18,407 nucleotides of DNA, taken from NCBI GenBank assembly GCA_024696725.1, contig JAILGO010000081.1, positions 1-18,407 of the forward strand, read 5' to 3'. A program made the position numbers and the translations under genes. This DNA is from Eubacterium sp. (GTDB taxonomy: Bacteria; Bacillota; Clostridia; Oscillospirales; Acutalibacteraceae). The notes under the pieces are model-generated. The model was not told the DNA's origin, made no database searches, and saw only the letters and a program-made list of their open reading frames with translations. Below are positions 12,324 to 18,407 of this stretch, piece by piece; position 1 is the first letter of the stretch, and each line of letters begins with the position of its first letter.

Positions 12324-14174
12324 CTAAGTCAGCTGCGCCTTGCCCGTACAGAGCTCGTAGTATCTTCCCTTTTGTTCAAGAAGGCTGAAATGGTCGCCGC
12401 GCTCAATGATTTCGCCGTTCTCAAGAACCATAATCGCGTTTGAATTTCTTACGGTTGAAAGTCTGTGAGCAATAACGAACACGGTTCTTCCTTCCATAAG
12501 TCTGTCCATACCGTGTTCAATATGAGCCTCGGTTCGCGTATCGACCGACGAGGTAGCCTCGTCAAGCACCATAACGGGCGGGTCCGCGACTGCCGCTCTC
12601 GCGATTGCAAGAAGCTGGCGCTGGCCCTGAGAAAGATTTTCGCCGTCGCCCGTAATTTCGGTTTCGTAGCCTTTTTCAAGATGTCTTATAAACGAGTGAG
12701 CAGAGGCAAGCTTAGCCGCCGCAATACACTCCTCGTCCGTAGCGTCGAGCCTTCCGTAACGGATATTGTCCATAATCGTACCCGTGAAAAGATGGGTATC
12801 CTGAAGCACCATCGCAAGCGATTTTCTCAGGTCGTCCTTCTTTATACGCTTAATGTCGATTCCGTCGTAGGTAATAGCGCCCTCCTGAATATCGTAGAAG
12901 CGGTTTACGAGATTTGTAATCGTCGTTTTTCCCGCTCCCGTCGAGCCGACGAAGGCGATTTTCTGAGACGGCTTTGCGTAAAGGCTGATATCCTTAAGCA
13001 CCGTCTTTCCCTCAACATAGGAGAAGGTAACGTTTTCAAACACTACCTTTCCCTCAACGGGGATTCTCTTATCTCCGTCGAGCCAGAACCAGCGCTTGCC
13101 GCTTTCGTCCCTTTCCTCGCAGAGAGTTACCGTACCGTCGTCGACCTCGCTGTCCATATCCATAATTTCAAACACTCTCTCGGCGCCCGCAAGAGCCGAG
13201 AAAATATTGTTCATCTGGTTCATTATCTGGTTAATCGGCTGAGTGAACTGCTTAAGCGAGTTAAGGAAGGTAAAGAAGGTTCCTATACTGATAGCCGACT
13301 TAAGCACAAGAAGAGCGCCAATCAGGGTTACGGTAGCGTACGAGGCGTTATTAATGCCCGTTGAGCAGGGTCCCATTATACCCGAATAAAAGCTTGAATC
13401 CGCCGCCGCCTTACGATAATTTTCGTTAAGCTCGTCGAACTCGTTTTCGGCGGTGCTTTCGTGGTTAAAGACCTTAACGACCTTCATACCCTCGACGGTT
13501 TCTTCGATATTTCCGTTCATTTTTCCGAGCGCCGCCTGCTGAAGCTTGTAATACTTACGGGTACGCTTGGCGATTCGCGTTGAGGTCACGAGCATTATTA
13601 CAAGGAACACGAACGCGACGAGAAACAGCCTCCACTCGAGGCGCAGAAGCATAATTATATAGCCTATGAACATACAGACAGCCGATACCATCTGAACAAT
13701 CGACTGCTCAAGCATCATCTGGATATTATCGACGTCATTTGTAAAACGGCTCATAACCTCGCCGTGAGTCTGAGAGTCGAAGTAGCGAAGCGGCAGAGTC
13801 TGAAGATGGTCAAAAAGCTCTTTTCTTATCGTATTCGTTGCGGTATACGAGAGCTTAACCATAATCCTCGCCTGAATAAAGGTAAACAGCGACGCGCCGA
13901 CATAGAGCGAGGAAACGATTATAAGATTTTTTGCGAGAAGTTTAATTCCCTCGGTCTTAAAGGTTCCCGCTTTTATGGTCTGAGCTACGCCGTCAAGAAT
14001 AGGTCTCAGCCAGTAGGACGCGCCGACGGAGCAGACCGTGCTCAGAAGAAGCGAGCCGAAAACTATAACAAGAAACAGCTTGCGCCGTCCGAAATATTCA
14101 AGAATTCTCAGTATTGTTTTACGGGCGTTTTTAGGCTTGACTACGCCCGGATTTCTTCCACCGGGTCCCGGCAT
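12324..14174 (-). CDS. Heterodimeric ABC exporter subunit, consensus Walker B (with catalytic Glu)
   Basis: The 616-residue half-transporter has six membrane segments (about 30-310) and a nucleotide-binding domain. That domain shows Walker A GSTGAGKTT (410-418), Q-loop Gln458, signature LSQGQ (514-518), Walker B VMVLDE with catalytic Glu539 and switch His570. The signature departs from LSGGQ, while Walker B and the H-loop are intact. Its partner shows the reverse pattern. Such exporters move drugs, lipids or peptides out of the cell; the substrate is unknown. The start ATG overlaps the partner's stop as TAATG, so translation is coupled. A proline/glycine-rich N-terminus (MPGPGGRNPG) precedes the first helix. 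No clear terminator is visible after the stop. Confidence 0.94.
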   Translation of the reverse strand: MPGPGGRNPGVVKPKNARKTILRILEYFGRRKLFLVIVFGSLLLSTVCSVGASYWLRPILDGVAQTIKAGTFKTEGIKLLAKNLIIVSSLYVGASLFTFIQARIMVKLSYTATNTIRKELFDHLQTLPLRYFDSQTHGEVMSRFTNDVDNIQMMLEQSIVQMVSAVCMFIGYIIMLLRLEWRLFLVAFVFLVIMLVTSTRIAKRTRKYYKLQQAALGKMNGNIEETVEGMKVVKVFNHESTAENEFDELNENYRKAAADSSFYSGIMGPCSTGINNASYATVTLIGALLVLKSAISIGTFFTFLNSLKQFTQPINQIMNQMNNIFSALAGAERVFEIMDMDSEVDDGTVTLCEERDESGKRWFWLDGDKRIPVEGKVVFENVTFSYVEGKTVLKDISLYAKPSQKIAFVGSTGAGKTTITNLVNRFYDIQEGAITYDGIDIKRIKKDDLRKSLAMVLQDTHLFTGTIMDNIRYGRLDATDEECIAAAKLASAHSFIRHLEKGYETEITGDGENLSQGQRQLLAIARAAVADPPVMVLDEATSSVDTRTEAHIEHGMDRLMEGRTVFVIAHRLSTVRNSNAIMVLENGEIIERGDHFSLLEQKGRYYELCTGKAQLT

Positions 14175-15901
14175 TACTCCTGCACCCCCTTCTGCTGAGT
14201 TTCATAGATTTCTCTGTAAATCTCATTATTTTCAATCAGCTCTTCGTGGGTACCCTCTCCCCTGAGCTCGCCGTCGTCGATTACAAGAATCTTATCGGCG
14301 TCCTTAACGGAGGAAATACGCTGAGCGATAATAAACACCGTGGTGTCCTCAAATTCGTTATAAAAGCTGTCGCGGATTTTAGCCTCTGTTGCGGTATCGA
14401 CCGCAGAGGTACTGTCGTCGAGAATAAGAATTTTCGGGTTCTTAATCATTGCTCTCGCGATACAGAGTCTCTGCTTCTGTCCGCCCGAGAGATTAAGTCC
14501 GCCCTGGGATAAGTCGGTATCGTATCTGTCGGGCTGCTCGTTTACAAAGGCGTCAGCCTGAGCCGACTTACAGGCGTTAATAATCTCCTCGTCGGTGGCG
14601 TCAGGCTTACCCCAGCGGATATTTTCTTTTATACTGCCCGAAAAGAGAACGTTTTTCTGAAGCACTACGCCGATAATATCGCGAAGCGCCGTCAGGTCGT
14701 ACTCTCTTACGTCGACTCCGTCGACGAGCACGCTTCCCTCGTTAACGTCGTAAAGACGCGGAATAAGATTAACAAGGCTTGACTTTCCGCAGCCCGTCGA
14801 GCCGATAATTCCGATTACCGAGCCCGCCTCGGCGGTAAAGTTTATATTTTTCAGCACGCGGTCATTTTCTATATATCCGAAGGACACGTTATTGAATTCT
14901 ACCCTGCCCTTTGAGCTTTCGGGCACGAAGGGCTTTTCGGGGTTTTTAATATCAATTTCCTCGTCGAGCACCTCAACCACACGGTCGCCGCAGGCTTTAG
15001 CTCTCGCAACCATAATGAACATCATGGAAACCATCATAATATTCATAAGTACCTGAACTATGTAGTTAGCGAATACGGAAATTTCGCCGACGTCCATTTT
15101 ACCCGCGTAGGCGTCGTTTGCGCCTTTATAGTAGACGTAAATAATAATTCCGTTTAACATCAGCATAAGCACGGGCATAATCGAAACTACGAGTCCCGCG
15201 GCGGTTGCGCCCATTTTCGCGAGGTCGTCGGACGCGTCGTGGAACTTATCCTTTTCCCTGTCCTCGCGGACGTACGCCTTTACTACTCTTATACCGATGA
15301 GGTTTTCCTGAACGACGCGGTTAACGTTATCAATTTTTTTCTGCATTTTCTGGAAAAGCGGGAAGCCGATTTTAAGTCCGACCGCGACGAGAACTCCCAC
15401 GAAGGGAAGCACGACGGCGAGAAGAAGCGAAAGCCTCGGGTTGATTCTTATCGCCATAACCGCCGCAACGATTAACAGAGCGGGCGCTCTGAACAGCATA
15501 CGGAGTCCGAAAAGAAGAGTATTCTGGATAGCCGTAATATCGTTAGTCATACGGGTTGTAAGCGACGAGGTAGAGAACCTGTCGATATTTTTAAACGAGA
15601 AATCGCTTATCTTTTTATATACGTCTTTTCTGAGTCTGTACGAAAATCTCTGAGCCGCAACGGACGAAGCCTTCATGGTACAGATACCGCCCGCGAGACC
15701 GATAAGCGCAAGTAAAAACATACCGAGTCCGAACCTGATTATCATAGCGGAATCGGCGTTTCCGCCCTCGACGTTCTTATGGAGAAGCTCCGCAAGCTTC
15801 GGCATCGAAAGCTCGCACGCAGCCTCGATTATCATACCCGAGCCCGATACCGCGCAGAGCAGCCAGAGTCCTTTCATATATTTTGAAAGCTTTTTAATCA
15901 A
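14174..15901 (-). CDS. Heterodimeric ABC exporter subunit, degenerate ATP site
   Basis: The 575-residue half-transporter has six membrane segments (about 10-300) and a nucleotide-binding domain. Walker A is GSTGCGKSS (367-375), Q-loop Gln415 and signature LSGGQ (471-475). Walker B reads ILILDD, placing Asp496 where the catalytic Glu should be, and the switch His is replaced by Gln527 (IIAQRISS). These are the marks of the degenerate-site subunit in exporters such as TM287/288 or BmrCD. The start is a TTG at 15899-15901, with a GGGAAG site upstream; the next in-frame ATG (residue 9) lacks a ribosome site. It is the first gene of the pair and is coupled to the second by a 1-nt overlap. Confidence 0.93.
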   Translation of the reverse strand: MIKKLSKYMKGLWLLCAVSGSGMIIEAACELSMPKLAELLHKNVEGGNADSAMIIRFGLGMFLLALIGLAGGICTMKASSVAAQRFSYRLRKDVYKKISDFSFKNIDRFSTSSLTTRMTNDITAIQNTLLFGLRMLFRAPALLIVAAVMAIRINPRLSLLLAVVLPFVGVLVAVGLKIGFPLFQKMQKKIDNVNRVVQENLIGIRVVKAYVREDREKDKFHDASDDLAKMGATAAGLVVSIMPVLMLMLNGIIIYVYYKGANDAYAGKMDVGEISVFANYIVQVLMNIMMVSMMFIMVARAKACGDRVVEVLDEEIDIKNPEKPFVPESSKGRVEFNNVSFGYIENDRVLKNINFTAEAGSVIGIIGSTGCGKSSLVNLIPRLYDVNEGSVLVDGVDVREYDLTALRDIIGVVLQKNVLFSGSIKENIRWGKPDATDEEIINACKSAQADAFVNEQPDRYDTDLSQGGLNLSGGQKQRLCIARAMIKNPKILILDDSTSAVDTATEAKIRDSFYNEFEDTTVFIIAQRISSVKDADKILVIDDGELRGEGTHEELIENNEIYREIYETQQKGVQE

Positions 15902-15939
15902 ACCATCACTTCCCGTAAACTTCAGTACATTAATACAAT

Positions 15940-15969
15940 ATTATATCACATTACGATAATATTTGTACA
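15940..15969 (-). promoter_or_regulatory. Promoter of the ABC exporter operon
   Basis: On the minus strand TGTACA (15964-15969) stands 18 bp from a perfect TATAAT (15940-15945), about 40 bases before the TTG start. The -35 is weak. It is back to back with the promoter of rsmA. Confidence 0.5.
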
Positions 15970-15978
15970 GAGTAATTA

Positions 15979-16007
15979 TTGATAATAGAAAAATATTATG
16001 CTAAAAT
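15979..16007 (+). promoter_or_regulatory. Promoter of the rsmA-MATE-GH127 operon
   Basis: TTGATA (15979-15984) is followed at 17 bp by TAAAAT (16002-16007) with an extended -10 TG. The leader to the ATG at 16031 is short. Confidence 0.6.
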
Positions 16008-16030
16008 ATTTAAAACAGAGGAGTATGGGT

Positions 16031-16900
16031 ATGAACTATAATTTATGCGATTACAACGTAATTAACAGCCTTTTGAAAAAGCACGGATTTAAGTTTTCAA
16101 AGGCGCTCGGTCAGAATTTCATTATCGACGGCGACATCTGTCCCGAAATGGCTCAGGCACTCGGCGCCGATAAAAAGACGGGAGTGCTTGAAATCGGACC
16201 GGGTATCGGCGTACTTACGAAGGAACTCTGTAAGCGCGCGGGTAAGGTCTGCGCCGTTGAGCTTGATAAAAGGCTCTATCCCGTATTAGCCGAAACGCTC
16301 GGCGATTACCCGAACTTTGAGCTTGTAGAGGGCGATATAATGAAGCTCAACCTGAGGGAGCTTATATCGGAAAAATTCAGAGGCTGCAGCAGCGTAAAAA
16401 TCTGCGCCAATCTTCCCTATTACATAACCTCGCCCGTCATTATGCTTCTTCTTGAAAGCAGGCTCGACGTTGACGAAATCGTTGTTATGGTACAGCGCGA
16501 GGCGGCTGAAAGGCTCTGCGCCGAGGCAGGCACGAGAGAGTGCGGTGCAGTAAGCGCGGCGGTACAGTATTACGGAAGGGCTGAAATACTTTTCGGCGTC
16601 GGACGGGAATGCTTTATGCCGTCGCCGAAGGTTGACAGCGCGGTAATACGGATTACGCCTTACAGCGAGCCGCAGTATAAGGTTAAGGACGAAAGGGCGT
16701 TGTTTGCGCTGATAAAGGCTGCGTTTTCTCAGAGGAGAAAGACGGCGGTAAACTCAGTATCCGCAACTGTCGGAATACCGAAGGAGCGCGTTTTAAGTGC
16801 GCTTGAAAGCCTCTCTCTCGACGCAAATATAAGGGCTGAAAAGCTTACAATGGAGGACTTCGCTAAGCTAAGCGAAATACTATTTGACAATGAAGGATAA
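16031..16900 (+). CDS. rsmA: 16S rRNA (adenine1518-N6/adenine1519-N6)-dimethyltransferase
   Basis: Also known as KsgA. It dimethylates two adjacent adenosines near the 3' end of 16S rRNA during small-subunit maturation. The start is taken as the ATG at 16031 (289 residues), seven bases after GAGGAG (16018-16023); the ATGs at 15998 and 16025 are before or too close to that site. Visible motifs are KALGQNFIID (24-33), SAM-binding EIGPGIGVLT (54-63), Glu77 in AVELD, EGDIM (100-104), catalytic NLPY (127-130) and MVQREAAERLCAEAG (153-167). The C-terminal region includes CFMPSPKVDSAVI and AAFSQRRKT. Length fits the family. The downstream MATE gene overlaps its end by 11 nt. Confidence 0.96.
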   Translation: MNYNLCDYNVINSLLKKHGFKFSKALGQNFIIDGDICPEMAQALGADKKTGVLEIGPGIGVLTKELCKRAGKVCAVELDKRLYPVLAETLGDYPNFELVEGDIMKLNLRELISEKFRGCSSVKICANLPYYITSPVIMLLLESRLDVDEIVVMVQREAAERLCAEAGTRECGAVSAAVQYYGRAEILFGVGRECFMPSPKVDSAVIRITPYSEPQYKVKDERALFALIKAAFSQRRKTAVNSVSATVGIPKERVLSALESLSLDANIRAEKLTMEDFAKLSEILFDNEG

Positions 16901-18290
16901 CACGCTTGTATTCAGCGATTATAAAATACCGAAGGCGGTCGCGACGCTTGCGCTTCCGTCGATGCTCGGTATGCTGATAAACATAATCTACAATCTCGCG
17001 GACACTTTTTTCGTAGGACAGACGGGAGACGCGAATCAGGTGTCCGCAGTTTCGGTCGCGATGCCGCTCTTTCTCTTTTTCCTCGCGATAGGTAACCTTT
17101 TCGGAGTCGGCGGCTGCGCGTTCATAAGCCGCTCGCTCGGCGAGGGAAAACGCGAAAAAATCAAGACGATATCGTCGTTTTGTATTTATACGGGAATAGG
17201 CGTTGCGGTTATAGTTTCCGTTCTTTTTCTTATATTCAGGCGACGCGTTCTCTATCTTGTAGGCGCGTCGGATAACAGTATCGACTTCGCGTGCGACTAT
17301 CTTTTTTACATTGCGCTCGGCTCGCCGTTTATAGTTACTTCAATTTCGGTTTGTAACCTTATAAGAGGCGAGGGCGCGGCAAGACAGTCTATGCTCGGTA
17401 TGGTCATAGGTCAGCTCGTAAATATCGTACTCGACCCGATATTCATTCTTCACAGCGGCGATAAGCTTTTCGGCTTCCGTCTTCCGTTCGGATTAGGTCT
17501 CGGAGTCGCGGGAGCGGCGATTGCCACCGTACTCGGAAACATCGTATCCGTTTTATTCTTTTTAAACTATTTCCTTCGCGGAAAATCTATCCTTTCAATC
17601 ACGCCGAAGCGTTATTCGGCAAAAAGCGGAATAGTTAAGGGCGTTATCGGCGTAGGCGCGCCCGCCGCGCTCACGAACCTTTTAATGAGCCTTTCAAATA
17701 TTGTTATAAATATGTTCCTTTCTCACTACGGCGACGAGGCGGTCGCGGCTATGGGCGTTGCAATGAAGGCTAATATGCTCGTAGTTATGCTTCAGCTCGG
17801 TCTTGCTCAGGGGGTTCAGCCGCTCGTAGGCTATTGCTACGGCGCGAAAAACTATGAGAGAATGAAAAAGGCTATACGGTTTTCGGTTCTCTGTAACGTC
17901 GTAATAGGAACGACGCTTACGGTTATATACTTTTTCGCGCGGCGGCAGGTTATCGGCTCGTTTATCGACAACCCCGCGGTTATCGGCTACGGCGTAAAAA
18001 TGCTTACGGCGCTTATGAGCTCGGGTCCCGTGCTCGGTATTCTGTTTATAATCAATTTCTCGTTTCAGGGAATGGGAAAGGGTATGCAGTCCCTGCTTCT
18101 CGCAATCGGACGTCAGGGCTTCGTTTATCTTCCCATGCTGTTTATTATGGACTCGCTTATCGGGCTCGAGGGCATTATCTGGGCTCAGCCTGCGGCGGAC
18201 TACGTATGTATCGTCGCAAGCGTTATAATGTTCGGGGTGATTGTAAAAAAGCTTGAAAAACAAAATGAGGAAGAAAGCTATGACAACTGA
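16890..18290 (+). CDS. MATE family efflux transporter
   Basis: A membrane protein of 466 residues with about 12 hydrophobic segments in two related halves. The first helix reads ALPSMLGMLINIIYNLADTFFVGQTGD, the MATE entry motif with Pro23 and Asp38; the second half opens GVGAPAALTNLLMSLSNIVIN, the matching repeat. It probably exports cationic drugs or metabolites using an ion gradient (family knowledge); the substrate is unknown. The start is taken as the ATG at 16890, which overlaps rsmA by 11 nt. A TTG two codons upstream is possible. No good ribosome site is visible, so expression probably depends on translational coupling with rsmA. It overlaps the next gene by 11 nt. Confidence 0.93.
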   Translation: MKDNTLVFSDYKIPKAVATLALPSMLGMLINIIYNLADTFFVGQTGDANQVSAVSVAMPLFLFFLAIGNLFGVGGCAFISRSLGEGKREKIKTISSFCIYTGIGVAVIVSVLFLIFRRRVLYLVGASDNSIDFACDYLFYIALGSPFIVTSISVCNLIRGEGAARQSMLGMVIGQLVNIVLDPIFILHSGDKLFGFRLPFGLGLGVAGAAIATVLGNIVSVLFFLNYFLRGKSILSITPKRYSAKSGIVKGVIGVGAPAALTNLLMSLSNIVINMFLSHYGDEAVAAMGVAMKANMLVVMLQLGLAQGVQPLVGYCYGAKNYERMKKAIRFSVLCNVVIGTTLTVIYFFARRQVIGSFIDNPAVIGYGVKMLTALMSSGPVLGILFIINFSFQGMGKGMQSLLLAIGRQGFVYLPMLFIMDSLIGLEGIIWAQPAADYVCIVASVIMFGVIVKKLEKQNEEESYDN

Positions 18291-18407
18291 TTCATTCACA
18301 AAACGCGTTCCGCTTAAAAGCACGAAGCTCAGCGACTCTTTCTGGAGTAAGAAGCAGAGGCTTGTAAAAGACGCGGTTATTCCCTATCAGTACGAGGCGC
18401 TGTGCGA
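18280..18407 (+). CDS. Probable GH127-type glycoside hydrolase, N-terminal fragment
   Basis: Only about 42 residues are inside the window, and the gene runs off the right edge. The ATG at 18280 follows a GAGGAAG site and overlaps the MATE stop by 11 nt. The segment KLSDSFWSKKQRLVKDAVIPYQYEALC fits the conserved N-terminus of GH127 enzymes (pattern ..D.FW....LV...IPYQ.EAL.D), which include beta-L-arabinofuranosidases. There is no signal peptide, so a cytoplasmic enzyme acting on imported plant-derived oligosaccharides is likely. The call rests on a short N-terminal match and should be held at moderate confidence. Confidence 0.68.
   Translation, partial: MTTDSFTKRVPLKSTKLSDSFWSKKQRLVKDAVIPYQYEALC

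Noticed and set aside
12465..13364. Plus-strand open frame of about 300 residues opposite the ABC exporter gene
   Set aside because: It is antisense to conserved Walker A, signature and Walker B motifs of the real gene, and the translation has no recognisable domain. It is a shadow frame.
17694..18323. Minus-strand open frame of about 209 residues at the right edge
   Set aside because: It runs antisense to the MATE gene and the following start, and is rich in His, Arg and Tyr as typical shadows of hydrophobic codons.

Overview
The window looks like a chromosomal stretch from a Gram-positive anaerobe of the Clostridia, most likely a gut Oscillospiraceae/Ruminococcus-type bacterium. This is inferred from the gene set: two FeoA proteins, FeoB and a FeoB-associated Cys-rich peptide; a split transketolase; a PduL-type phosphotransacylase; a C_GCAxxG_C_C protein; a class B sortase with an SPKTG substrate; an [Fe-S] family 4 uracil-DNA glycosylase; and a GPH sugar carrier and GH127-type glycosidase at the two edges. 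Promoters are of TTGACA/TATAAT type, most Shine-Dalgarno sites are strong, and intrinsic terminators are compact. I see no RNA genes, CRISPR array, insertion sequence or phage genes. The region appears to be ordinary, well-packed chromosome.

Layout. 1-860 (-): 5' part of a GPH/MFS sugar transporter with its own promoter. 974-3810 (-): iron uptake operon, in transcription order feoA-like, feoA, feoB, Cys-rich peptide, then a terminator. Its control region carries three GTTAGC-N4-GCTAAC palindromes; one fills the 17-bp spacer of a perfect TTGACA/TATAAT promoter, and a fourth lies between feoA and feoB. 3983-4561 (-) encodes a PduL-like acyltransferase, divergent from a uracil-DNA glycosylase at 4672-5235 (+). 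A lipoprotein of unknown function (5271-6266, -) is divergent from a two-gene unit at 6474-7644 (+): a zinc-ribbon membrane protein with a Thr-rich stalk and a C_GCAxxG_C_C protein. 7665-9452 (-) is a transketolase split into N- and C-terminal subunits.

9560-12197 (-) is a cell-surface cluster. It holds a small secreted protein ending in an SPKTG sorting signal, then a hairpin terminator, a class B sortase, and a LytR-CpsA-Psr (LCP) protein whose cytoplasmic N-terminus carries a run of 11 histidines. 12324-15901 (-) is a heterodimeric ABC exporter pair whose sequence motifs predict one consensus and one degenerate ATP site. On the other strand, 16031-18407 (+) carries rsmA/ksgA, a MATE transporter and the start of a GH127-type gene, joined by 11-nt overlaps.

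How the genes work together. The feo genes form a complete Fe(II) import unit whose promoter architecture implies tight metal repression. The sortase cluster pairs an enzyme with a probable substrate. The two transketolase halves form one enzyme, and the two ABC half-transporters form one exporter. The most notable signals are the feo operators, the SPKTG/sortase/LCP locus with its internal terminator, and the His-rich LCP tail. I did not find convincing evidence of a wholly new system.
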